From contig CAIUGQ010000424.1 of the NCBI GenBank assembly GCA_903898725.1, forward strand, positions 1 to 14,566: a stretch of 14,566 nucleotides of DNA, in the 5' to 3' direction. The position numbers were made by a program, and so were the translations under genes. Shown piece after piece: positions 5,231-13,042 of the stretch. Position 1 is the stretch's first letter; every line of letters begins with the position of its first letter. The stretch is from an uncultured Burkholderiales bacterium (GTDB taxonomy: Bacteria > Pseudomonadota > Gammaproteobacteria > Burkholderiales > Burkholderiaceae_E). Under the pieces are notes generated by a model that ran no database searches, was not told the DNA's origin, and worked only from the letters and a program-made list of their open reading frames with translations.

Positions 5231-6445
5231 TCAGGCCGCAGCGTAGCGGCGCATCCGCAGCGCGAGGTCCTGGAGCGCGCGCACGCCGCTCGCCTCGGCC
5301 CGCGTGCACCAGTCCTGCAGGTGCGCCACGAGCTTCTCGGGCGTCGCGTTCGAGCGCTCCCAGGTAGAGGCGAGTTCGGCGCGCATCTCGACCAGCTTCT
5401 TCAGGCTGTCGCTGGCGGCGAAGATCTCGCCCAGCTTCGCGCGGTTCTGCTCGGTCCACTTGGCGGCGTCGAGGTGCAGCCAGCGGCGCGACGCGTCGAT
5501 CAGGCTCGCATCATCGGGACGCGCGGCACGCAGCCGGGCGATCTCCTCGGAGCAGGCCTGCCCGAGCGACTTGCCGTAGGCGGCCATCAGGTCGTAGCGG
5601 TGGGCGATCACGGCCTGCAGGGTCTGCAGGTCGACGTTCGCCCGCGGCGACTGCAGCCTGGGCACGGGCGCGACCTTGCGGACCGTCGCGAGCCCCAGCA
5701 TCTGCAGGATGCGGATGTACATCCAGCCGATGTCGAACTCGTACCAGCGGTTCGACAGCTTCGCGCTCGAGGCGAAGGCGTGGTGGTTGTTGTGCAGCTC
5801 CTCGCCGCCGATCAGGATGCCCCAGGGCAGCACATTGCGCGCCGCATCCGGGCTGTCGAAGTTGCGGTAGCCCCAGTAGTGGCCGATGCCGTTGATGATG
5901 CCGGCCGCGGTCACCGGGATCCACATCATCTGGACCGCGAACACCGAGAGTCCGATCACGCCGAACAGCAGGACGTCGATCACCAGGGTGATGTAGACGC
6001 CCGCGACCGAGTACTTGGTGTAGACGTTGCGCTCGACCCAGTCGTCGGGCGTGCCGTGGCCATACTTCTGCAGGGTCTCGGCGTTCTTCGCCTCTTCGCG
6101 GTACAGCTCGCTGCCCTCGAGCAGCACCTTGCGGATGCCGCGGGTCTGCGGGCTGTGCGGATCCTCGGGGGTCTCGCACTTGGCGTGGTGCTTGCGGTGG
6201 ATCGCGGCCCACTCCTTGGTGACCATCCCGGTGGTCAGCCACAGCCAGGCCCGGAAGAAATGGGACACCACCGGATGCAGGTCGAGCGCACGGTGGGCCT
6301 GGCAGCGGTGGAGGTAGATCGTGACCGCAGCGATCGTCACGTGCGTGGCGATCAGCGTGTAGGCGAGGATCTGCCAGCCGCTCAGGTCGAGCAGGCCGGT
6401 GTCGAGAAAGCCCAGAATGCCCTGGACCACGGGGTGATCGATCAA
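5231..6445 (-). CDS. Membrane acyl-lipid/acyl-CoA fatty acid desaturase (delta-9 type)
   Basis: A 404-residue integral-membrane di-iron desaturase that introduces a cis double bond into acyl chains. The three histidine boxes are intact: HRCQAH (46-51), HRKHH (83-87) and HNNHH (218-222), with an extra NGIGH at 185-189. Hydrophobic segments lie around 24-44, 60-74, 148-168 and 172-186. A soluble C-terminal part after about residue 260 is longer than in minimal desaturases and largely helical, rich in Glu, Lys, Arg and Ala. The start is TTG (6443-6445): a stop codon closes the frame upstream with no ATG, and AGGGAG lies 8 nt before it. It has its own promoter and terminators, so it is probably monocistronic. 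The exact position specificity cannot be read from sequence. Confidence 0.93.
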   Translation of the reverse strand: MIDHPVVQGILGFLDTGLLDLSGWQILAYTLIATHVTIAAVTIYLHRCQAHRALDLHPVVSHFFRAWLWLTTGMVTKEWAAIHRKHHAKCETPEDPHSPQTRGIRKVLLEGSELYREEAKNAETLQKYGHGTPDDWVERNVYTKYSVAGVYITLVIDVLLFGVIGLSVFAVQMMWIPVTAAGIINGIGHYWGYRNFDSPDAARNVLPWGILIGGEELHNNHHAFASSAKLSNRWYEFDIGWMYIRILQMLGLATVRKVAPVPRLQSPRANVDLQTLQAVIAHRYDLMAAYGKSLGQACSEEIARLRAARPDDASLIDASRRWLHLDAAKWTEQNRAKLGEIFAASDSLKKLVEMRAELASTWERSNATPEKLVAHLQDWCTRAEASGVRALQDLALRMRRYAAA

Positions 6446-6453
6446 GTTCTCAG

Positions 6454-6459
6454 CTCCCT
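6454..6459 (-). promoter_or_regulatory. Shine-Dalgarno fixing the TTG start of the desaturase
   Basis: Minus-strand AGGGAG ends 8 nt before TTG 6445. An in-frame stop lies upstream with no ATG or GTG between, so the TTG is the only usual start codon consistent with the full first membrane segment. Confidence 0.7.
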
Positions 6460-6474
6460 GGAAGAACCTTCGGG

Positions 6475-6503
6475 ATTGTAAAGGCGCTCGACGCCGGCGT
6501 CAT
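6475..6503 (-). promoter_or_regulatory. Promoter of the desaturase gene
   Basis: On the minus strand -35 ATGACG (6503-6498, four of six) and -10 TACAAT (6480-6475, five of six) are 17 bp apart. Transcription would start near 6468, giving a leader of about 23 nt that contains the AGGGAG. A looser GGTTCTTC element follows the -10 after six bases. Confidence 0.6.
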
Positions 6504-6504
6504 T

Positions 6505-6514
6505 GACGTACGTC
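6505..6514. promoter_or_regulatory. Perfect palindrome GACGTACGTC upstream of the desaturase promoter
   Basis: A 10-bp perfect palindrome lies one base upstream of the -35 hexamer of the desaturase promoter, in the short gap after the rsmB stop codon. Position and symmetry suit a dimeric regulator or activator site, but no regulator is encoded nearby and the site may be chance. Confidence 0.3.
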
Positions 6515-6525
6515 GGCATCCGCCC

Positions 6526-7914
6526 CTATTCGCGGCGGACCCAACGCGCCGCGAAGAAACCGTCCGAACCATCCATGTCGGGGCGGATCCGCAGGAACAC
6601 AGGGTCGGAAAACCCGGGATGGGCCTCCGAGAACGTCGCCGCGACCGCTTCGTTTTCCCGCTCGAGCAGGCTGCAGGTCGCATAGACGAGGGCGCCGCCC
6701 CGCTTCACCAGACGAGCGGCGGCGGCCAGGATCGACGTCTGCCTGCCGTTCAGCTCGTCGACCGCCTCGGGCTGCATCCGCCACTTCAGCTCGGGATTGC
6801 GCCGCAGCGTGCCGGTCCCGCTGCACGGCGAGTCCACCAGGACGAGGTCGGCGCGCCCGGCCAGGCGGCGCAGCTTGGGGTCGTGCTCGCTGTCGAGGCC
6901 GAAGGGCTGCACGCTGGTGGCGCCGGAGCGCGCCAGACGCGGCTTGAGGCGCTGCAGCCGCGCGGTCGAGACGTCGCAGGCGTAGACCTGTCCGCTCGAG
7001 CGCATGGCGGAGGCGATCGCCAGCGTCTTGCCACCTGCGCCGGCACAGAAGTCGATCACGGTCTGACCTCGGCGGGGGGCGGCGAAGTCGACGAGGCGCT
7101 GGCTGCCGAGGTCCTGAACCTCGAACTCGCCCCGCTCGAACGAGGCGAGCCGGTCGATGGCCGGCTTGCCCCGGACCCGCAGCGCGGTGTCGCAGGCGGG
7201 CATCGGCTCGGCCTCGATGCCGTCGGCGGCGAGCGAGGCGCGCAGCGCTTCGCGGTCGGTCTTGAGCAGGTTCACCCTCAGGTCGAGCGGGGCGGGTCCG
7301 AGCAGCGACTGGCCGAGCCGCTCGACGGCCGCGTGCGGCACCGCCTCGCCGGCCGAGCGGGCCTGGGCGAGCAGTTCCTCGTGGAGCCAGTCGGGCAGGC
7401 TGAGACGCACCGCCTGCGGCATGCCGCCGGGGTCGCTCGCCAGCGCCCGCCGCAGCGCCGCTTCATCCTCCGCATCGGGGCGCAGCGCCGGCAGCATCCC
7501 GTCGCCGAAGCGCAGCACGAACGACAGCCACGTCAGGCGGCGCGGCAGCGGGCCGCGCATCGACTGCGCCTGGTGACCGTAGCGGCGACGGTTGCGCAGC
7601 ACGTCGAACACCGTCTCGGCGATGATGCCGCGGTCGCGACGGCCGAGTCGCTCGTTGGCCCGGAAGAAGCCGCGCAGCACGGTGTCGGCCGCGCGATCGA
7701 GCTGCAGGACCTCGCCCACCGCGCGTTCGGTCGAGGCCAGCAGCGGCGGCGTCAGGCGCGGCAGATCGGCCTGCGCCACCGCCGGCACCCAGCTCGGAGA
7801 TGCCGCTGCCGCTGCTGCGGGCTGCTGCGCGGGTGCACCGCCTTCGGCCGATGCTCCGGCCGCCGGATCCTGCGGCACCTCGGTGCCGTCCGAAGCAGCT
7901 CCAGCCCCCGTCAT
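6526..7914 (-). CDS. rsmB: RsmB/NOP family rRNA (cytosine-C5) methyltransferase
   Basis: A 462-residue SAM-dependent RNA m5C methyltransferase. The SAM loop DFCAGAGGKT is at 288-297. Catalytic motif IV DSPCSGTGTLRRNPELKWR starts at 361 with Cys364, and motif VI ATCSLLERENE has Cys414; the two cysteines are the release and nucleophile residues of the family. RsmB acts on C967 of 16S rRNA in E. coli; membership of RsmB versus a sister NOP enzyme is inferred from overall layout. Residues 1-50 are an Ala/Pro/Gly-rich extension of low complexity that is unlikely to be folded. The ATG at 7914 overlaps the purN stop (ATGA), with GGGAGGG 6 nt upstream, which supports this start and translational coupling to purN. 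Confidence 0.88.
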   Translation of the reverse strand: MTGAGAASDGTEVPQDPAAGASAEGGAPAQQPAAAAAASPSWVPAVAQADLPRLTPPLLASTERAVGEVLQLDRAADTVLRGFFRANERLGRRDRGIIAETVFDVLRNRRRYGHQAQSMRGPLPRRLTWLSFVLRFGDGMLPALRPDAEDEAALRRALASDPGGMPQAVRLSLPDWLHEELLAQARSAGEAVPHAAVERLGQSLLGPAPLDLRVNLLKTDREALRASLAADGIEAEPMPACDTALRVRGKPAIDRLASFERGEFEVQDLGSQRLVDFAAPRRGQTVIDFCAGAGGKTLAIASAMRSSGQVYACDVSTARLQRLKPRLARSGATSVQPFGLDSEHDPKLRRLAGRADLVLVDSPCSGTGTLRRNPELKWRMQPEAVDELNGRQTSILAAAARLVKRGGALVYATCSLLERENEAVAATFSEAHPGFSDPVFLRIRPDMDGSDGFFAARWVRRE

Positions 7915-8555
7915 CGCGCGCCCTCCCAGAGCAGCCGGTCGCAGGCGGGCACGCCGTCGATCTCGGCGCGCTCGCCGACGACACGGACCCGGTCCTCGAG
8001 CAGCCAGCGCACCGCCATCGGGAAGATCCGGTGCTCGGCGGCGAGCACCCGGGCCGCGAGCGTCGCGGCGTCGTCGCCGTCGAGCACCGGCACGGCGGCC
8101 TGGGCGAGGATGGGGCCGTGATCGAGCGTCGGGGTCACCAGATGGACCGTCGCGCCGTGGACGCGCACGCCCGCGGCGAGTGCCCGCGCGTGGGTGTCCA
8201 GGCCCGGGAAGGCCGGCAGCAGCGACGGATGGATGTTCACGAGGCGGCCCGCGAAGCGACGCACGAACCCTTCGGTGAGGATGCGCATGAAGCCGGCCAG
8301 CACGACGAGGTCGGCACCGAGCGCCTCGAGCCGTGCGGCGAGGGCGGCGTCGAAGGCATCCCGTCCGCCATGGGCCGCATGCGGCACCACATCGACCGGG
8401 ACGTCGAGCTCGCGTGCGACGTCCAGGCCGGGCGCCTGCGCGCGGTTGGCGATCACGGCGGCGATGCGGGCGGGCCAGCGCTCGTCCCGACTGGCGCGCA
8501 CGAGGCTCGCCATGTTCGAGCCCTGGCCGGAGATCAGGATCGCAACGGTCTTCAA
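7911..8555 (-). CDS. purN: Phosphoribosylglycinamide formyltransferase (GAR transformylase 1)
   Basis: PurN transfers a formyl group from 10-formyl-THF to GAR in the third step of purine synthesis. The 214-residue protein starts MKTVAILISGQGSN, matching the phosphate-binding loop of the family. The catalytic triad is present: Asn107 and His109 in LVNIHPSLLP, and Asp145 in TLDHGPI. Length matches E. coli PurN closely. The start is TTG (8553-8555), since no ATG precedes the conserved first strand and a stop closes the frame upstream. The Shine-Dalgarno is poor. It is the first gene of a purN-rsmB operon and is divergent from ribF. Confidence 0.95.
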   Translation of the reverse strand: MKTVAILISGQGSNMASLVRASRDERWPARIAAVIANRAQAPGLDVARELDVPVDVVPHAAHGGRDAFDAALAARLEALGADLVVLAGFMRILTEGFVRRFAGRLVNIHPSLLPAFPGLDTHARALAAGVRVHGATVHLVTPTLDHGPILAQAAVPVLDGDDAATLAARVLAAEHRIFPMAVRWLLEDRVRVVGERAEIDGVPACDRLLWEGAR

Positions 8556-8568
8556 CGGGATGCCCGGG

Positions 8569-8586
8569 TCAAAGCCGCGCAGTCTA
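8569..8586 (-). promoter_or_regulatory. Candidate promoter of purN-rsmB with shared start-site element
   Basis: Minus-strand TAGACT (8586-8581, four of six) is followed by GCGC and GGCTTTGA (8576-8569). The predicted start is near 8574, 20 nt before the TTG start. The -35 region is poor; the shared element is the main support. Confidence 0.4.
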
Positions 8587-8622
8587 GCATCGGAGCGCCC
8601 CCGAAGCCGGCCTAGATTGCTT

Positions 8623-8640
8623 TATGATTCAAGGTTTTGC
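8623..8640 (+). promoter_or_regulatory. Candidate promoter of ribF with shared start-site element
   Basis: TATGAT (8623-8628, five of six) is followed by TCAA and GGTTTTGC (8633-8640). Transcription would start near 8635, so the ATG at 8624 inside the -10 box could not be used and ATG 8651 becomes the start. No convincing -35 is seen. Confidence 0.45.
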
Positions 8641-8650
8641 GTCCGTACGC

Positions 8651-9637
8651 ATGCACGTCTTCCGCCGACTCCCCCCGCTCGAGCTGCGCCGCCCCTGTGC
8701 CCTCACCATCGGCAACTTCGATGGGGTGCATCTCGGCCATCGTGCGCTCCTCGACACGCTGCGGCAGTCGGCCGCCCGCCTGGGCGTGCCCGCCTGCGTG
8801 CTGACCTTCGAGCCGCATCCGCGTGAGTTCTTCGCGGCGCGCCGCCCGGGGGCGAGCGCGCCGGCGCGGATCGCGACACTGCGCGACAAGCTCGAGGCGC
8901 TCGCGGCAGCCGGCGTCGACCGGACCTGCGTCGTGCACTTCAACGAGCGATTCGCCGCCCAGTCTCCGGACGCCTTCGTCGACACCGTCCTGGTCGACGG
9001 GCTGCGCGTGCGACATCTGCTGATCGGCGACGACTTCCGCTACGGCGCCGGCCGCGGCGGCGACTTCGCCAGCCTCGAGCAGGCCGCCACGCGCCATGGC
9101 TTCGCACTCGAACGCATGGCCACGGTCGCGCTCGACGGCGAACGGATCTCCTCGTCGGCGGTCCGCGCCGCCCTCGCCTGCGCCGACCTGCCGCTCGTCG
9201 AGCGCCTGCTCGGCCGGCCGTACGCGATGTCCGGGCATGTGGTGCACGGCCGCAAGCTCGGTCGCGAGCTCGGCTTCCCGACGCTGAACCTGCGCATCCC
9301 GCACGGGCGGCCCGCGCTCGGCGGCATCTTCGTCGTGCGTGTGCACGGCCTGGCCGACGCGCCGCTCGCCGGCGTCGCGAGCCTGGGCACGCGCCCGGCC
9401 GTCGAGACCGACGGCGCGCCGCTGCTCGAGACCCATGTCCTCGACTGGGCCGGCGACGCCTACGGGCGGCTGGTCCGCATCGAGTTCCTGCGCAAGCTGC
9501 GCGACGAGGCGCACTACGACGGTCTGGACGCGCTGGTCGCCCAGATCCGGCGCGACGCGGACGACGCGCGCAGTCATTTCGCCTCCCTCGCCCAGTCCGC
9601 CCCCCTCGTCACCCCGGCCGCCCACCCCGCGCGCTGA
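8651..9637 (+). CDS. ribF: Bifunctional riboflavin kinase / FAD synthetase
   Basis: RibF converts riboflavin to FMN and then FAD. From ATG 8651 the protein has 328 residues. The N-terminal nucleotidyltransferase domain has TIGNFDGVHLGH at 19-30 (the HxGH signature), LTFEPHPREFF near 51, and ISSSAVR at 166-172. The C-terminal flavokinase domain starts near 187, with GRELGFPTLNL at 204-214 and the catalytic Glu in LLETHVLDW near 260. ATG 8651 gives the usual MxVFRxLP opening; an upstream ATG at 8624 falls inside the probable -10 box. No Shine-Dalgarno precedes either. It leads the ribF-ileS-lspA-coaBC run; ileS begins 27 bp after its stop, an order common in proteobacteria. Confidence 0.94.
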   Translation: MHVFRRLPPLELRRPCALTIGNFDGVHLGHRALLDTLRQSAARLGVPACVLTFEPHPREFFAARRPGASAPARIATLRDKLEALAAAGVDRTCVVHFNERFAAQSPDAFVDTVLVDGLRVRHLLIGDDFRYGAGRGGDFASLEQAATRHGFALERMATVALDGERISSSAVRAALACADLPLVERLLGRPYAMSGHVVHGRKLGRELGFPTLNLRIPHGRPALGGIFVVRVHGLADAPLAGVASLGTRPAVETDGAPLLETHVLDWAGDAYGRLVRIEFLRKLRDEAHYDGLDALVAQIRRDADDARSHFASLAQSAPLVTPAAHPAR

Positions 9638-9664
9638 GCGACCCGCCTCACCGAGACCGCCCCG

Positions 9665-12532
9665 ATGGCCCAGCCGAAAGACTCCTCCAAGACCGACCAC
9701 CGGGCGACGCTCAACATGCCCGACACGCCCTTCCCGATGCGCGGCGACCTCGCGCGCCGGGAGCCCGGCTGGGTTGCCGAGTGGCAGGACAAGGGCGTCT
9801 ACCAGCGCATCCGCGCGTTCAGCAAGGGCCGCCCGCTCTTCGTGCTGCACGATGGCCCGCCCTATGCGAACGGCGACATCCACATCGGCCACGCGGTCAA
9901 CAAGATCCTGAAGGACGTGATCGTCAAGTGCCGCAACATGGCGGGCTTCGACGCGCGCTACGTGCCGGGCTGGGACTGCCATGGCATGCCGATCGAGATC
10001 CAGATCGAGAAGCAGTTCGGCAAGACCCTGCCGCCCGCCGAGGTGCAGTCGAAGTCGCGCGCCTACGCGACCGAGCAGATCGCACGTCAGAAGAAGGACT
10101 TCATCCGCCTCGGCGTGCTCGGCGAGTGGGACGACCCGTACCTCACGATGGCGCCCCGCAACGAGGCCGACGAGTTGCGCGCGCTCGGCAAGATCATGGA
10201 GGCGGGCTTCGTCTTCCGCGGCCTCAAGCCGGTGAACTGGTGCTTCGACTGCGGCTCGGCGCTCGCCGAGGCCGAGGTCGAGTACCAGGACCGCACCGAC
10301 CTCGCGGTCGATGTCGGCTTCGCGTTCACCGACCGGGCGAAGCTCGCGGCGGCCTTCGGCCTGCCCGCGCTGCCCGCGGGCGCGGGCTTCGCGGTGATCT
10401 GGACGACGACGCCCTGGACGCTGCCCGCGAACCAGGCGCTCAACCTGCACCCGGAGTTCGAGTACGCGCTGGTGGCCACCGAACGCGACGGCGCGCCGGT
10501 CACGCTGCTGCTCGCGAAGGAGCGCGTCGAGGCCTGCCTCACCGCGTGGGGGCTGCCCGCGGGCACCGTGCTCGCGACCGCACCGGGCAAGGCCCTCGAG
10601 CTGCTCGAGTTCAGCCATCCGTTCTTCGACCGTGTCGCGCCGGTCTACCTCGGCGACTACGTGACGCTCGACAGCGGCACCGGGCTCGTCCATTCGTCAC
10701 CCGCCTACGGTGTCGAGGACTTCCTGTCATGCAAGCGCTACGGGATGAAGGACGCCGACATCCTGAACCCGGTCACCGGCGACGGCCGCTACGCGGGCAC
10801 GCTGCCCCACTGGGGCGGCGAGAAGATCTGGGATGCGAACCCGAAGATCGTCGAGACGATGCGGGCGAACGGCACGCTCTTCAAGGTCGCGAAATACCTG
10901 CACCCGTACATGCACTGCTGGCGGCACAAGACGGCGGTGATCTTCCGCGCGACCAGCCAGTGGTTCGCCGGCATGGACGTGCAGCCGAAGACCGGCGAGA
11001 CCCTGCGCGCGCGCGCGCTCGCCGCGATCGATGCGACCGACTTCTATCCGGGCTGGGGCCAGGCCCGCCTGCACGCGATGATCGCGAACCGACCCGACTG
11101 GACGCTGTCTCGCCAGCGGCAGTGGGGCGTGCCGATGGCGTTCTTCGTGCATCGCGAGACCGGTGCGCTCCATCCGCGCACGCCCGAGCTGCTCGAGCAG
11201 GTCGCACGGCGCATCGAGACCGGCGGGATCGAGGCCTGGCAGACGCTCGATCCGCGCGAGCTGCTCGGCGACGAGGCCGACCAGTACGAGAAGAACCGCG
11301 ACACGCTCGACGTCTGGTTCGACTCGGGCACCACGCACGAGACCGTGCTGCGCGGCTCGCACGCCGCGCAGTCGGCCTTTCCGGCCGACCTGTACCTCGA
11401 GGGCAGCGACCAGCACCGCGGCTGGTTCCATTCGTCGTTGCTGACCTCGTGCATGATCAACGGCGTCGCGCCGTACAAGGCGCTGCTCACGCACGGCTTC
11501 GTCGTCGACGGCGACGGCCGCAAGATGAGCAAGTCGCTCGGCAACGTGGTGGTGCCGCAGAAGGTCTCCGACACGCTGGGCGCGGAAGTGCTGCGGCTCT
11601 GGGTGGCCTCCACCGACTACTCCGGTGAGCTCTCGCTGTCCGACGAGATCCTCAAGCGGGTCGTCGAGGCCTACCGACGGATCCGCAATACGCTGCGCTT
11701 CCTGCTCGCGAACCTGGCCGACTTCGATGCCCAGGCCGACGCGGTGCCCGTCGCCGACCTGCTCGAGATCGACCGCTGGATGCTCGCGCGCGGCGCGCAG
11801 TGGCAGGCCGACGTGGTGGCCGCCTACGGCCGCTTCGAGTTCCACCCGATCGTCTCCGGCCTGCAGACCTTCTGCTCGGAAGACCTCGGCGCGTTCTTCG
11901 TCGACGTGCTCAAGGACCGGCTCTACACCAGCGCGCCGAAGTCGCTCGCGCGCCGTTCGGCGCAGACGGCGCTGTGGCACGTGACGCAGTCGATCGTCCG
12001 CGCGATGGCGCCGATCCTGTCGTTCACGGCCGAGGAGGCCTGGCCGCTGCTCGATGCGAAGGCCTGGGCCGCGCAGGGCGAGACGGTCTTCACCCAGACC
12101 TGGCATGTGTACCCCGAGATCGCCGACGCCGAGACGCTGCTGGCCAAGTGGGGCCGCCTGCGCGCCTGGCGCGGTGAAGTGATGCGGGCGATCGAGGCGG
12201 TGCGCACGACCGGCGGCATCGGCTCGTCGCTCCAGGCCGAGGTCGACGTGGCGGCGGCGGGGACGCTCTTCGAGGACCTGGCCAGCCTGGGCGACGACCT
12301 CCGGTTCGTGCTGATCACGTCGGCGGCGCGGCTGCGCGAGGCCGAGGATGGCGAGCTCGGCGCCGACGACGCGGCGACGGGGCGCATCACGGTGACGCCG
12401 AGCGCGCACGCCAAGTGCGGACGCTGCTGGCACTGGCGCGCCGACGTCGGCCACGATGCGGCCCATCCCGAGCTGTGCGGGCGCTGCACCGGCACGCTTG
12501 GCGGCGCGGCCGAGCCGCGCCACGCGGCCTGA
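9665..12532 (+). CDS. ileS: Isoleucyl-tRNA synthetase
   Basis: IleRS charges tRNA-Ile and hydrolyses mischarged Val-tRNA. This 955-residue class Ia enzyme has the HIGH motif at 73-76 (GDIHIGHAVNK), GWDCHGMPIE soon after, the editing-domain TTPWTLPAN at 248-256, and KMSKS at 620-624 (GRKMSKSLGN). The DxWFDSG motif is present before it. The C-terminal zinc site is intact: Cys918, Cys921, Cys938 and Cys941 in two CGRC pairs, as in E. coli-type (IleS1) enzymes. Length fits the bacterial form. No T-box leader is present, as expected outside Gram-positives. The ribosome-binding site is weak, so translation may depend on coupling with ribF. lspA follows after 12 bp. Confidence 0.98.
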   Translation: MAQPKDSSKTDHRATLNMPDTPFPMRGDLARREPGWVAEWQDKGVYQRIRAFSKGRPLFVLHDGPPYANGDIHIGHAVNKILKDVIVKCRNMAGFDARYVPGWDCHGMPIEIQIEKQFGKTLPPAEVQSKSRAYATEQIARQKKDFIRLGVLGEWDDPYLTMAPRNEADELRALGKIMEAGFVFRGLKPVNWCFDCGSALAEAEVEYQDRTDLAVDVGFAFTDRAKLAAAFGLPALPAGAGFAVIWTTTPWTLPANQALNLHPEFEYALVATERDGAPVTLLLAKERVEACLTAWGLPAGTVLATAPGKALELLEFSHPFFDRVAPVYLGDYVTLDSGTGLVHSSPAYGVEDFLSCKRYGMKDADILNPVTGDGRYAGTLPHWGGEKIWDANPKIVETMRANGTLFKVAKYLHPYMHCWRHKTAVIFRATSQWFAGMDVQPKTGETLRARALAAIDATDFYPGWGQARLHAMIANRPDWTLSRQRQWGVPMAFFVHRETGALHPRTPELLEQVARRIETGGIEAWQTLDPRELLGDEADQYEKNRDTLDVWFDSGTTHETVLRGSHAAQSAFPADLYLEGSDQHRGWFHSSLLTSCMINGVAPYKALLTHGFVVDGDGRKMSKSLGNVVVPQKVSDTLGAEVLRLWVASTDYSGELSLSDEILKRVVEAYRRIRNTLRFLLANLADFDAQADAVPVADLLEIDRWMLARGAQWQADVVAAYGRFEFHPIVSGLQTFCSEDLGAFFVDVLKDRLYTSAPKSLARRSAQTALWHVTQSIVRAMAPILSFTAEEAWPLLDAKAWAAQGETVFTQTWHVYPEIADAETLLAKWGRLRAWRGEVMRAIEAVRTTGGIGSSLQAEVDVAAAGTLFEDLASLGDDLRFVLITSAARLREAEDGELGADDAATGRITVTPSAHAKCGRCWHWRADVGHDAAHPELCGRCTGTLGGAAEPRHAA

Positions 12533-12544
12533 GGACGGCGCCCG

Positions 12545-13042
12545 ATGGCCCGCCGCTCGTCCAAGCCCACGGTCCGCTCGTGGCTCGCGCTCGCCACGCT
12601 GGTGCTGATCCTCGACCAGATCACCAAGGCCTGGGTCTATGCGCGCTTCAAGGACGGCGAGCGCGTCACGGTCATCCCCGGGTTCTTCGACTTCACCCTG
12701 GTCTGGAACCCGGGCGCGGCGTTCAGCTTCCTCGCGGGCGCCGACGGCTGGCAGCGCTGGTTCTTCATCGTGATCGGCATCGGGGCGTCGGCGTTCATCC
12801 TGTGGCTGCTGATCGGCCATGCGACGCAGCGGCTCTTCGCCGCCGCGCTCTCGCTGATCCTGGGCGGCGCGATCGGCAACGTGATCGACCGGTTCGTCCA
12901 CGGGCGGGTGCTCGACTTCCTGCTCGCCCACTGGCAGGACCGCTGGTACTTCCCGGCCTTCAACGTGGCCGATGCGGCGATCACCGTGGGCGCGGTCCTG
13001 CTGATCCTTGACGAACTGCTGCGGGTCCGCAAGAGTCGCTGA
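12545..13042 (+). CDS. lspA: Lipoprotein signal peptidase (signal peptidase II)
   Basis: LspA cleaves the signal peptide of prolipoproteins in the inner membrane after diacylglyceryl modification. The 165-residue protein has four hydrophobic segments (about 12-25, 71-90, 97-112 and 141-157). The catalytic aspartates are in GNVIDRFVHGRVLDF (Asp124) and FNVADAAIT (Asp143), the numbering known from the Pseudomonas aeruginosa enzyme. Other conserved elements are DQITKAW (24-30) and NPGAAFSFLA (55-64). GAGGA (12531-12535) overlaps the ileS stop and gives a 9-nt spacer. The ileS-lspA pairing is the classical arrangement. coaBC starts immediately after the stop. Confidence 0.98.
   Translation: MARRSSKPTVRSWLALATLVLILDQITKAWVYARFKDGERVTVIPGFFDFTLVWNPGAAFSFLAGADGWQRWFFIVIGIGASAFILWLLIGHATQRLFAAALSLILGGAIGNVIDRFVHGRVLDFLLAHWQDRWYFPAFNVADAAITVGAVLLILDELLRVRKSR

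Noticed and set aside
8624..8650. Upstream ATG start for ribF at 8624
   Set aside because: It lies inside the probable -10 box, has no Shine-Dalgarno, and would add nine residues not expected in RibF.
9638..9664. T-box or other riboswitch ahead of ileS, and an FMN riboswitch ahead of ribF
   Set aside because: The ribF-ileS gap is 27 bp and the ribF leader is about 16 nt, far too short for either element.
8612..10693. A 693-codon open frame antisense to ribF and ileS
   Set aside because: It is a shadow of the real plus-strand genes, with biased composition and no domain.
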